A DNA stretch of 11,188 nucleotides from Chloroflexota bacterium (GTDB lineage: Bacteria > Chloroflexota > UBA4733): contig JANWJO010000217.1 of assembly GCA_025449435.1 (NCBI GenBank), positions 1 to 11,188 of the forward strand. Direction: 5' to 3'. Positions 1 through 6,440 of this stretch are shown piece by piece; position 1 is the first letter of the stretch, and each line of letters opens with the position of its first letter. A program made the translations under genes and the position numbers. A model generated the notes under the pieces. That model saw only the letters and a program-made list of their open reading frames with translations. It was not told where the DNA came from and did no database searches.

Positions 1-6
1 ACCTCG

Positions 7-912
7 ATGGACGGACTCACCGTAGACAACCCACCCAAGCTGGAAGACGCTGTGCTCATCGCGTCATTTGAAGGCTGGAACGATGCCGGCGACGTGGCTT
101 CCTCGACGACGCGCTGGCTGCTCGACCGCTGGACTGCGCGGCGGTTTGCCTGGCTGGACCCGGAGGAGTTTTACGACTTCACCAATCAGGCGGCGCGCCC
201 ACAGGTGTCGATTGATGGGCGCGGCGTGCGCCGCATCACCTGGCCGGAAAACGAGTGGCACCAGGTAGACGGCGCCCCCATGCCGCGTCCGCTGCTGCTG
301 TTCCGCGGTGTGGAACCACAAATACACTGGCGGCGCTACACCGACGCCATCATGACGGTGGCGGAGCAAGCGGGTGTGACCTCGGTCGTGGTGGTCGGCG
401 CCTTCTTGCAGGATGTGCCGCATACGCGGCCGCCCAAGTTGAGTGGCACCTCCAACAACAAAAAGCTGCGCGACCGCTTGTTGAACGCCGGTATCCGGCC
501 GTCTAATTATGAGGGGCCGACCGGCATCGTGAGCGTGCTGCAAGATGCCTGCCGCCAGCGCGGCTTAGCCTCGGCCAGCATTTGGGGTGCAGTGCCGCAC
601 TACATCTCAGCAGCGCCCAACCCGCGCGTGATGCTATCGGTATTGAAGGCGCTGGTCGCCGTCTTTGACCTCAAGCTCGAACTGGCCGAGGTAGAGGCTG
701 AGGCCGATTCGTTCGAGGCCAAGGTCAACTCTGCGCTCAAGGCAAATCCGGAGGTGGCGCAGCATGTGCGCATGCTGGAACAACAAGCCGATGCGCCAGC
801 ATCGGAGGCGCCCCATGGCAACGACTCGCCGCTACCCAGCGGCGCCGATCTGGTGGAGGAACTGGAGCGGTTTTTGCGCTCGCGCCAGAACGATCAACAG
901 GGGGAACAGTAG
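7..912 (+). CDS. PAC2-family (proteasome assembly chaperone-like) protein
   Basis: This is a 301-residue protein of the PAC2 superfamily. The motif FEGWNDAGDVASS (residues 21-33) is the family signature near the N-terminus. It is followed by RGVEPQIHWRRY (about 100-111), a strand-rich VVVVGAFLQDVPHTRP segment (about 127-142), YEGPTGIVSVLQDACRQRG (about 168-186) and an SIWGAVPHYI segment typical of the C-terminal half of the fold. The last 75 residues or so are acidic and helical, as in other bacterial PAC2 proteins. Archaeal and eukaryotic relatives assist proteasome assembly; the bacterial role is not established, so no substrate is assigned. Only six bases precede the ATG, so an earlier start cannot be excluded, but the family motif begins at a normal distance from this Met. 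The stop lies 15 bp before the lspA start, which suggests co-transcription. Confidence 0.88.
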   Translation: MDGLTVDNPPKLEDAVLIASFEGWNDAGDVASSTTRWLLDRWTARRFAWLDPEEFYDFTNQAARPQVSIDGRGVRRITWPENEWHQVDGAPMPRPLLLFRGVEPQIHWRRYTDAIMTVAEQAGVTSVVVVGAFLQDVPHTRPPKLSGTSNNKKLRDRLLNAGIRPSNYEGPTGIVSVLQDACRQRGLASASIWGAVPHYISAAPNPRVMLSVLKALVAVFDLKLELAEVEAEADSFEAKVNSALKANPEVAQHVRMLEQQADAPASEAPHGNDSPLPSGADLVEELERFLRSRQNDQQGEQ

Positions 913-927
913 AGTGATCGCTAGCCA

Positions 928-1491
928 GTGAGCGACCATTCAGTGCCCTTGCCAACGCTAGCAGCTGCCACTTCCGGGCCAACTACAGCCGGCGACCCGG
1001 TGGGGATGGGCCTGCTCCTGTGGGTGCCGCTCGTCACGGGTATCGTGGTGCTCGTTGCCGACCAGGTGACCAAGCACCTCGTGGTGCTGGCAGCCGGTGA
1101 CCAGCCCGGCTGGACCGTGCATGTGGTGCCGCCGGTGCTAGATTTCATTTACGAGCGCAACACGGGCATCGCCTTCAGCTTGTTCACCAGGGTCAATCTC
1201 CTGGTCATCCTGATCATCGCCGTCATGGTTGGTGTGTTTGTCACCTTTAATCGCTATCTGCCGCGCAACGTAGCACTACTGCGGTTGTGCTTAGGGCTCA
1301 TCCTCGGCGGAGCATTGGGCAACGTCGTCGATCGGTTTCGCTTGGGCTATGTGGTGGATTTCATCGCGGCACACGCCGGCTCGCACTACTGGCCAATGTT
1401 CAACGTAGCGGATAGCAGCGTGGTGGTGGGCGTGATCTTGCTCGGCATCTACCTCACCTTCTTTGCCGAGGTCACCAAGAGCCCTCAGTAG
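928..1491 (+). CDS. lspA: Lipoprotein signal peptidase (signal peptidase II)
   Basis: LspA is the membrane aspartyl protease that cuts prolipoprotein signal peptides before the lipidated Cys. The 187-residue product shows four hydrophobic segments and the family motifs: DQVTK (45-49), NTGIAFS (78-84), GNVVDR (131-136) and FNVADSSVVVG (158-168). D135 and D162 are the expected catalytic aspartates. The chosen start is GTG, with a G-rich Shine-Dalgarno-like stretch at about 899-906, inside the end of the PAC2 gene. It gives a polar N-terminal tail of about 26 residues before the first membrane segment. An in-frame ATG at 1006 would remove the tail and give a more usual length of about 161 residues, so the exact start is uncertain. 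A natural substrate is encoded in this window: the GerMN lipoprotein with lipobox LAAC. Adjacency of lspA and an rluD-type gene is common in bacteria. Confidence 0.96.
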   Translation: MSDHSVPLPTLAAATSGPTTAGDPVGMGLLLWVPLVTGIVVLVADQVTKHLVVLAAGDQPGWTVHVVPPVLDFIYERNTGIAFSLFTRVNLLVILIIAVMVGVFVTFNRYLPRNVALLRLCLGLILGGALGNVVDRFRLGYVVDFIAAHAGSHYWPMFNVADSSVVVGVILLGIYLTFFAEVTKSPQ

Positions 1492-1497
1492 CGCCGG

Positions 1498-1503
1498 TAT
1501 ACT
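1498..1503 (+). promoter_or_regulatory. Candidate -10 element before the Trm112-like gene
   Basis: A TATACT hexamer lies 6 bp after the lspA stop and 33 bp before the next ATG. The same hexamer occurs before the phosphatase gene and the ArsR-type gene in this window. No convincing -35 box is visible at 16-18 bp. A start of transcription near 1510 would leave a leader of about 27 nt that includes the AAGGA Shine-Dalgarno at 1522-1526. This would be an internal promoter for the Trm112-like, rluD and Nudix genes. Confidence 0.35.
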
Positions 1504-1536
1504 TTCCACAGGCGGTACAACAAGGAAAACGCATAC

Positions 1537-1743
1537 ATGGAACTGGCTGAACTGGTCAAGATTCTGGCGTGTCCCCTCGATCGCCAGCCGATCCGCCTGG
1601 AGGGCCAGCAGCTGATTTGCACCCAGTGCGACGCGCATTACCCCATCACCGACGGCATCCTGGAACTGCTGCCCGAATCGGCCACGTTCCCCAACGGGCG
1701 CAAAGCGGCTGCGGAGAGCCATGCACCCAACGCTAAGCCATAG
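1537..1743 (+). CDS. Trm112-like small zinc-ribbon protein (UPF0434/YcaR type)
   Basis: The product is 68 residues. It begins with the family pattern L-x-K-I-L-A-C-P (residues 6-13) and continues with LICTQCDAHYPITDGILELL (26-45), the hallmark of the Trm112p/UPF0434 family. Eukaryotic and archaeal Trm112 proteins are activators of methyltransferases that act on tRNA, rRNA and release factor; small bacterial members are less well understood. Three Cys of the zinc knuckle remain (C12, C28, C31), while the second position of the usual CPxC is Asp (D15). Residues 47-68 look disordered. AAGGA at 1522-1526 is a good ribosome-binding site. The last 23 bp overlap the start of the rluD-type gene in another frame, so translation of the two is probably coupled. 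Confidence 0.85.
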   Translation: MELAELVKILACPLDRQPIRLEGQQLICTQCDAHYPITDGILELLPESATFPNGRKAAAESHAPNAKP

Positions 1744-2806
1744 CGGCGGGCGGGACACGGACTGGCCCGACGAGGGCGACGACGAGTTTCTAGAGAGTTC
1801 ACCAGTAAGCACCAGTCCGGGAGCGCCGCGTGGCTACGCATTCACCGTCAACGAGCGCGCGGCGGGTCTACGCCTCGATCAGGCTATTGCCTGGGCGGTG
1901 CCCGAAATTACGCGCAGCCAGGCCAGCCGCCTCATCCAGGAAGGCCACGTGCGCGCCGCCGGCCGCATGGCTATCCGCAGCCACAAAGTGTTCACTGGCG
2001 AGAAAGTAGAGTTTGCATGGCATCCGCCCGCGCCACTGGCGGCACAAGCGGAGGAGATGCCGCTCAACATCGTGTACGAAGACGGCGATGTGCTGGTGGT
2101 GGACAAGCAGGCCGGGTTGGTGGTGCACCCAGCGTATGGGCACACGTCCGGTACCTTGGTCAACGGGTTGCTCGCCCACGCTGGGACGCTGCCGGATGTG
2201 GGTCTGGCGTTCCGACCTGGCATCGTACACCGGCTGGATAAAGACACGTCGGGGCTGTTAGTCGTAGCCAAGACGCCGCTGGCGCTCACGCACATCCAGC
2301 AACAGTTCGCCCGCAACATCGTGACTAAGGCCTATCTGGCGCTGGTAGCTGGGCGGCCCAAATCGGCGAGCGGCGAGATCGACCGGCCATTGGGGCGCGA
2401 CCCGCGTAACCGGCAGCGTATGGCCATCGTGGCGGCGGGCCGGCCGTCGCGCACGCAGTGGTCGGTGGTCGAAGAAGTAGGGCCGTACACGTTGCTGGAA
2501 TGCCGGTTACTCACCGGCAGGACGCACCAGATCCGCGTGCACCTGCAATCCCTCGGGCACCCAATCGTGGGCGACCAGGTGTATGGCGAACAGCGGCACG
2601 CGCAGGGGCTGCGCCGCCAGTTTCTCCACGCGCACCAGCTCACGTTTCAACACCCCCAAACCGACCAGGTGATCTCCTTCGAGTCGCCCCTACCCGCCGA
2701 CCTCGCCGCGGTGCTGGAGCGACTGCGGGGCAAGGCTGCCCGCACGCGGCTGCGGACGCCGGCTCCCCCGGCTGATACTGACCCGGAAGAATCCCCGGCG
2801 ATCTGA
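1721..2806 (+). CDS. rluD: RluD/RluA-family 23S rRNA pseudouridine synthase
   Basis: This enzyme isomerises uridine to pseudouridine in RNA, in the E. coli RluD case in helix 69 of 23S rRNA. Of 361 residues, about 40-100 form an S4-like RNA-binding domain (RLDQAIAWAVPEITRSQASR, residues 51-70). The catalytic domain follows, with GIVHRLDKDTSGLLVVAKT (167-185); D173 in HRLD is the catalytic Asp. NRQRMAIV (230-237) and LLTGRTHQIRVHL (263-275) are further family signatures. The N-terminal 35 residues and the Pro-rich C-terminal 25 are non-conserved tails. ATG 1721 is the only start codon ahead of the S4 domain; it overlaps the Trm112-like gene by 23 bp and has GGAGA at 1713-1717. The exact target uridine cannot be read from sequence, so the RluD assignment within the RluA family is probable rather than certain. 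Confidence 0.92.
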   Translation: MHPTLSHSGGRDTDWPDEGDDEFLESSPVSTSPGAPRGYAFTVNERAAGLRLDQAIAWAVPEITRSQASRLIQEGHVRAAGRMAIRSHKVFTGEKVEFAWHPPAPLAAQAEEMPLNIVYEDGDVLVVDKQAGLVVHPAYGHTSGTLVNGLLAHAGTLPDVGLAFRPGIVHRLDKDTSGLLVVAKTPLALTHIQQQFARNIVTKAYLALVAGRPKSASGEIDRPLGRDPRNRQRMAIVAAGRPSRTQWSVVEEVGPYTLLECRLLTGRTHQIRVHLQSLGHPIVGDQVYGEQRHAQGLRRQFLHAHQLTFQHPQTDQVISFESPLPADLAAVLERLRGKAARTRLRTPAPPADTDPEESPAI

Positions 2807-2808
2807 CC

Positions 2809-3417
2809 ATGCGACGGGACCTCAACCAGGTCAACCTGCGCTACACCCTATGTTTTTGCCGCCAGGACGGCTTGGTGCTGATGCTGTATCGCGCCCGCCC
2901 GCCACACCAAGGCATGTGGAATGGCACGGGCGGCAAGATTGAGCCGGGAGAGACGCCGCTGCAGGGGGTTCAGCGCGAAGTGGCGGAAGAGACGGGGCTG
3001 ATGCTGCGTACAGCAGATTTTATGCTGCGCGGCATCGTGACCTGGCCGGTGGACGAAGCTGTCAACGGGCAGGGCGGCGGCATGTACGTGTACACCGCCA
3101 CGGTGCCTGCGCATATGGACCGCTGGCCAGGCGAGCGCACGGTGGCGGATGGTCAACTGGCATGGATCGACCAGCAGTGGGTGTGTGATCCGGCGAACCG
3201 CACGGTGGTGGAAAACATCCCGTACTTCCTGGGTGAGATGCTGGCCGGCGCGCCGATTGCCCAGTATGACTGCGACTTCGCCGGAGACCAGTTGCGCGCC
3301 GTGGTGCGCTACGCCCTGCCTGCTCCCTCAGAGACCACGCACCAGCACCACTCCACAGACGACGAGGGCGACCCCGGCGAGACGCTGTGGCGATATAGCG
3401 ATCTGGCTGAGCCCTAG
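2809..3417 (+). CDS. Nudix hydrolase, MutT/MTH1-like
   Basis: This is a 202-residue Nudix hydrolase. The Nudix box fits GX5EX7REUXEEXGU exactly: G42, E48, R56-E57, E60-E61, G63. It is preceded by MWNGTGGKIEPGE (36-48), which resembles the WNG.GGK segment of MTH1-type 8-oxo-dGTPases. Such enzymes cleanse oxidised purine nucleotides, but the substrate is inferred. The gene starts 2 bp after the rluD-type stop, so it is very likely in the same transcript and may depend on translational coupling. The fold should end near residue 165. The last 35 residues or so (THQHHSTDDEGDPGE and beyond) are a polar tail, and its final 30 codons lie opposite the 3' end of the minus-strand YdcZ-type gene. The tail may therefore be a passive read-on. 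Confidence 0.9.
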   Translation: MRRDLNQVNLRYTLCFCRQDGLVLMLYRARPPHQGMWNGTGGKIEPGETPLQGVQREVAEETGLMLRTADFMLRGIVTWPVDEAVNGQGGGMYVYTATVPAHMDRWPGERTVADGQLAWIDQQWVCDPANRTVVENIPYFLGEMLAGAPIAQYDCDFAGDQLRAVVRYALPAPSETTHQHHSTDDEGDPGETLWRYSDLAEP

Positions 3418-3840
3418 CACGCCGATCTGGTCCCACAGGAGGCCAGCGAGGAGCTGACCCAGCACGACGGCGGCGATGGTGGTGCCTGCGCCGAGTACCG
3501 GCGTGGCGGCGGTGGCACCGAACAGCACGACCAGGCCGAGTAGCCCCGACGTGAAGTACCAGGGGGCGACGCCGTGCGTCACGAGCGCGAGCGCCAGGGC
3601 CGCTAATACTGCTGCGACTGCGAGCAGGGCAGCGCTCCAGCCGGAAAAGGCCAGACCGGTCTCGCTCATTCGCATACTCTTGGCGGCCAGGATGAGGACA
3701 ATGGCAACAAACGTCACACTGACTGAGACATACACCGCCTCGGGAACGCCTTTGGTCCGGCTGAGCGCCCCGTTGAGCAACGGTTGGGTGCCGCCGGCGA
3801 AGCCGGCTAGTACCGCGAGCATCAAGAAGAATATCTTCAC
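3328..3840 (-). CDS. YdcZ/DUF606-type small membrane transporter (DMT superfamily)
   Basis: This is a 170-residue, very hydrophobic protein with five or so membrane segments (about 1-20, 34-52, 66-88, 94-112, 117-135 and a last one at 152-168). AGGTQPLLNGALSR (15-28) and GAGTTIAAVVLGQLLAG (117-133) followed by LWDQIGVLGL and SPQRLAGVAL match the YdcZ family, which pairs into drug/metabolite-type transporters. The substrate is unknown. The start is GTG at 3840, chosen because GGAG lies 6 nt upstream on the minus strand. The gene stands alone on its strand, converges on the Nudix gene and overlaps it by 90 bp. The overlap encodes the last conserved membrane helix, so the transporter reading frame is the constrained one there. 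Single-gene members may act as homodimers; no partner gene is visible. Confidence 0.87.
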   Translation of the reverse strand: MKIFFLMLAVLAGFAGGTQPLLNGALSRTKGVPEAVYVSVSVTFVAIVLILAAKSMRMSETGLAFSGWSAALLAVAAVLAALALALVTHGVAPWYFTSGLLGLVVLFGATAATPVLGAGTTIAAVVLGQLLAGLLWDQIGVLGLSQIAISPQRLAGVALVVCGVVLVRGL

Positions 3841-3908
3841 GGGTCACTCCACGCCACGCCGGGCACAACCCGGGCCCGCTGGTTAGGCAAGAGGGTAGCA
3901 GGGAACAG

Positions 3909-3945
3909 CCCCCTCCCCCACCCCTCCCCCTGTCGGGAGAGGGAG
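3909..3945. repeat. GC-rich palindromic intergenic element, copy 1
   Basis: Two CCCCTCCCC blocks (3910-3918 and 3921-3929) are followed by TGTC and a GGGAGAGGGAG arm (3935-3945), able to fold into a strong C/G hairpin. The CCCCTCCCC block is shared with the element at 6449-6498. It looks like one of the dispersed intergenic hairpin repeats seen in many GC-rich environmental genomes. It could also act as a terminator-like or mRNA-stability structure. Confidence 0.6.
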
Positions 3946-4027
3946 CACAAAGCCCCGAGGGAGACCGGTGAACTGAAAGTGGGCAGCACTGATGGGACCT
4001 TGGGGGTAGGCGTGAATGCCAGGGGAG

Positions 4028-4081
4028 ACGCTCCTTCGTTATGGTGCAAGAGCGTTTGCTGCTCTGGCGATGCTCGAGCAG
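4028..4081 (+). other. Tandem hairpins in the amidase leader
   Basis: There are two adjacent inverted repeats: ACGCTC (4028-4033) with GAGCGT (4050-4055), and CTGCTC (4059-4064) with GAGCAG (4076-4081). They end 55 bp before the amidase ATG. Whether they are transcribed is unknown; they may be a structured 5' leader or an operator. The stems are short, so chance pairing is possible. Confidence 0.3.
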
Positions 4082-4136
4082 TAGGTTGAGAGAGCGAGAG
4101 CGCGCGTGGTGGTGGCCGGATTGGCGATGACACAGG

Positions 4137-6440
4137 ATGGCGCGTAACCTCCGGCTGCGCGCGGTGCTGTGCCTATGGATGGTCGTAATCGCGCTGGCGC
4201 CCCTGTCGGCGCAAACGGCCAGCGCCGCTGGCGCTCTGGCGGGGCGGACCATCGTGATCGATCCTGGGCACGGCGGTTTTGACAGTGGTGCTCTGGGAAA
4301 TAACTTACAAGAGAAGGACCTCACGCTGGCCATCGGGCTGCAGACCGGCGCCCAACTCGCCGCGCAAGGGGCGCACATCGTGTTCACGCGCACCTCGGAC
4401 GTCACCGTGGGCTCTCCAGGCGACATTACTGGCGGCCTCGCCACGCGGTCGGCGATGGCTAATGCCGCGCACGCGAACCTGTACATCTCCATCCATGCCA
4501 ACTCGCTCAACGACCCAGGGTACGCCGGCGTGATGACGTTTTATGGATCGAAAGATGGGTACATCGACAACGTGTCACGTTCGCCCGCGCTGGTGTCCCA
4601 AAGCCATTTGCTGGCTCAAGATGTCCAGGTTGGTGTGGTGCACCAAACCGGCGCCATCGATCGCGGTGTGCAGTCGGCCGACTTTTATGTGCTGGGCAAC
4701 ACGTCGATGCCATCGATTCTGATCGAGACGGGGTTCATCACCAACGCAAACGAGGCGAACGCGCTCAATTCGCGCGGCTACCAAGCCAAGATTGCGTCGG
4801 GCATCGTCAGTGGCGTCGAGCGGTTCTTCGGCTCGGTGGGTACACCCGTTCAACAGCAGGTGCAGGGCGGTCTGGACGGCACATTCCTGGCCGATGTGAC
4901 CTTACCCGACCACACCGATGTAACGCCGGGGCAGACCGTGACCAAGTCGTGGCGCATCTCCAACACGGGCACACAGCCTTGGAACGCCAGCGACCAACTT
5001 GTGCTGCAGCCTGGCGGCAATTTTGCCAACGCCACCGCTAGCAAGCAGTTACCCAGCGTAGCGGTGGGCAACAGCATTGTGCTCACCGCGAGCGTGACCG
5101 TGCCTGCTGGCTTTACGGGCGTGGCGACGGCCACCTGGCGGATGGAAGACGCCAACGGCACTCCGTTTGGCGACCCGCTCTGGGTGGTGCTCGACGTGCC
5201 AGATCAAGCGTTCAGTTCGTACTGGGTGGAAACCATCCGGCGGACGGTGCTATGGACCAACGCCGACCCGCACGCCGACGCCATCACGTCGTTGGGCCAG
5301 TGGACCTACTTGAAGGTGATGTCGCCCCAAGATGGCAACCGCCTCGAAGTGTATGAGCCGGTGACCCACGACCACGGGTTTGTGGACGCTTATGCCGTTG
5401 GGCCGTCGGGCTCGCCACCCAGTGGGTATGTGCTGCCAGCGGCCACGCCCCCGTTCCAGGCGTACTGGGTGAGAACGGCCCAACTGGCCGCCTTGCGCTC
5501 GGGCGCTAGCGACCCCGCGGTGATCTTTGGCTACGTGCCAGCAGGGACGTTGTTGTACGTCGTCAGCGATCCGCACGGCCCACGGTTGCTGGTGCGCAAC
5601 CCGGCTACCGGCGGCCTAGCGTACATCGATGCCAGCGCCATGAAGCAGGGCGTGGCGCCAGCGACTCAACCCAGCGTCGGTGGCAACGGCCAAACCTATA
5701 CGGTGCAAGCGGGTGACTCGCTGAGTGCCATTGCCGTGCGCTTCGGTGTGACGCAAGCCGCGTTGCTCGCTGCCAATAAGCTTACGGATGCCAATTCGAT
5801 CATCGTGGGCCAGACGCTCACGATCCCCGGTGGCAATCAGAACGTGTCTACCCAATCGGCGGCGCCCACCCAAACGTATACCGTGCAAGCGGGCGATACC
5901 CTCAGCGCGATCGCTGTGCGCTTCGCTGTGACGCAAGCCGCCCTGCTGGCCGCCAACAACCTCACCGACGCCAACGCGATCGTCGTCGGCCAGACGCTCA
6001 CCATCCCGGACAGCGGGGGGACCACCACAACCATGACGAACAAGGCAAGCTCAGGGGTGCAGGTGTCGCGTACCACCAGCCAGACGTACACGGTGCAAGC
6101 GGGCGACTCGCTGAGCGCCATCGCCGTGCGTTTCGGCGTGACGCAGGCCGCGCTGCTGGCTGCCAATAAGCTCACGGATGCCAATTCGATCATCGTCGGC
6201 CAGACGCTGACTATCCCGGGCGGTAATCAGACCATGTCTACCCAAGCAGCGGCGCCACAAACACAAACCTACGTGGTACAGGCCGGCGACACGTTGAGCG
6301 CCATCGCGCTGCGCTTTAACGTGACCCAAGCCGCGCTGCTGGCGGCCAACCACCTGACGAACGCCAACTCGATCATCGTGGGCCAGACGCTGACGATTCC
6401 GGCCAGCAGCCAGACCTTCGCTCCGTCGGATTCGCGATGA
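4137..6440 (+). CDS. Secreted N-acetylmuramoyl-L-alanine amidase with NBR1-Ig, SH3-like and four LysM domains
   Basis: This 767-residue exported enzyme should cut the amide bond between MurNAc and L-Ala of peptidoglycan. A signal peptide spans 1-31 (basic MARNLRLR, hydrophobic core, ASAA cut region). The Amidase_3 domain (37-231) contains DPGHGG with H45, E59, SIHANS with H120 and IETGFITN with E197: the complete Zn ligands and catalytic Glu. Residues 247-355 form an NBR1-type Ig-like domain (TKSWRISNTGTQPWNASD). Two 60-residue 'YWV.T' SH3-like modules follow at 362-421 and 443-502. Four LysM modules occupy 520-564, 580-624, 650-694 and 711-755, each with TYxVQAGDxLSAIAxRF. The linkers are Thr/Ser/Gln-rich. 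The stop overlaps the next gene's start (ATGA). The likely role is wall remodelling, with LysM giving peptidoglycan anchoring; this is inferred from the domains. The start ATG is preceded by weak ribosome-binding sequence. Confidence 0.94.
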   Translation: MARNLRLRAVLCLWMVVIALAPLSAQTASAAGALAGRTIVIDPGHGGFDSGALGNNLQEKDLTLAIGLQTGAQLAAQGAHIVFTRTSDVTVGSPGDITGGLATRSAMANAAHANLYISIHANSLNDPGYAGVMTFYGSKDGYIDNVSRSPALVSQSHLLAQDVQVGVVHQTGAIDRGVQSADFYVLGNTSMPSILIETGFITNANEANALNSRGYQAKIASGIVSGVERFFGSVGTPVQQQVQGGLDGTFLADVTLPDHTDVTPGQTVTKSWRISNTGTQPWNASDQLVLQPGGNFANATASKQLPSVAVGNSIVLTASVTVPAGFTGVATATWRMEDANGTPFGDPLWVVLDVPDQAFSSYWVETIRRTVLWTNADPHADAITSLGQWTYLKVMSPQDGNRLEVYEPVTHDHGFVDAYAVGPSGSPPSGYVLPAATPPFQAYWVRTAQLAALRSGASDPAVIFGYVPAGTLLYVVSDPHGPRLLVRNPATGGLAYIDASAMKQGVAPATQPSVGGNGQTYTVQAGDSLSAIAVRFGVTQAALLAANKLTDANSIIVGQTLTIPGGNQNVSTQSAAPTQTYTVQAGDTLSAIAVRFAVTQAALLAANNLTDANAIVVGQTLTIPDSGGTTTTMTNKASSGVQVSRTTSQTYTVQAGDSLSAIAVRFGVTQAALLAANKLTDANSIIVGQTLTIPGGNQTMSTQAAAPQTQTYVVQAGDTLSAIALRFNVTQAALLAANHLTNANSIIVGQTLTIPASSQTFAPSDSR
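4875..5201 (+). other. NBR1-type Ig-like domain within the amidase
   Basis: Residues 247-355 read FLADVTLPDHTDVTPGQ, then TKSWRISNTGTQPW, then a VPAGFTGVATATWRMED strand pair and PLWVVLDV. This is the beta-sandwich pattern of the NBR1 central domain (FW-like tryptophan domain), common in secreted proteins of Chloroflexota. Its ligand in bacteria is unknown. Confidence 0.8.
5220..5642 (+). repeat. Two SH3-like 'YWV.T' modules within the amidase
   Basis: Residues 362-421 and 443-502 align end to end without gaps over 60 positions. Shared positions include YWV-x-T, a Leu at position 11, a T-x-L-x-V core, G-x-RL-x-V, P-x-T and DA-x-A. They are diverged at DNA level, so the duplication is old. 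This module is a degenerate bacterial SH3-like unit that I associate with Chloroflexota wall proteins. Confidence 0.7.
5694..6401 (+). repeat. Four LysM repeats within the amidase
   Basis: The units lie at 5694-5828, 5874-6008, 6084-6218 and 6267-6401, each 45 codons, separated by 45-75 bp linkers. Each has YxVQAGDxLSAIAxRF, TQAALLAAN and IxVGQTLTIP. LysM binds GlcNAc-containing glycans such as peptidoglycan. Units 1 and 3, including the following GGNQ, have identical protein sequence over 49 residues but many silent differences. Confidence 0.93.

Larger units (their letters stand above)
3841..4136. other. Divergent intergenic region (transporter / amidase)
   Basis: This is 296 bp without a credible gene between divergent start codons. 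It holds a C-rich palindromic repeat (3909-3945) and two adjacent hairpins (4028-4055 and 4059-4081). No clear -35/-10 pair for the amidase is visible, and the amidase ATG has only a poor Shine-Dalgarno (cagg abutting the start). A long minus-strand reading frame runs through it, but its composition looks like a GC-rich shadow. Confidence 0.6.

Noticed and set aside
1291..1812. Minus-strand open frame of 173 codons
   Set aside because: It is antisense to the end of lspA, the Trm112-like gene and the start of the rluD-type gene, with no motif.
3062..4510. Minus-strand open frame of 482 codons
   Set aside because: It runs across the Nudix gene, the YdcZ-type gene on the same strand in another frame, the intergenic region and the amidase start. 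It is rich in Arg/Pro/Ser with no family motif, typical of a GC-rich shadow frame.
5694..6401. Regularly spaced repeats that could suggest a CRISPR array
   Set aside because: The units are 135 bp, lie in frame and encode LysM domains with silent differences, so they are protein repeats.
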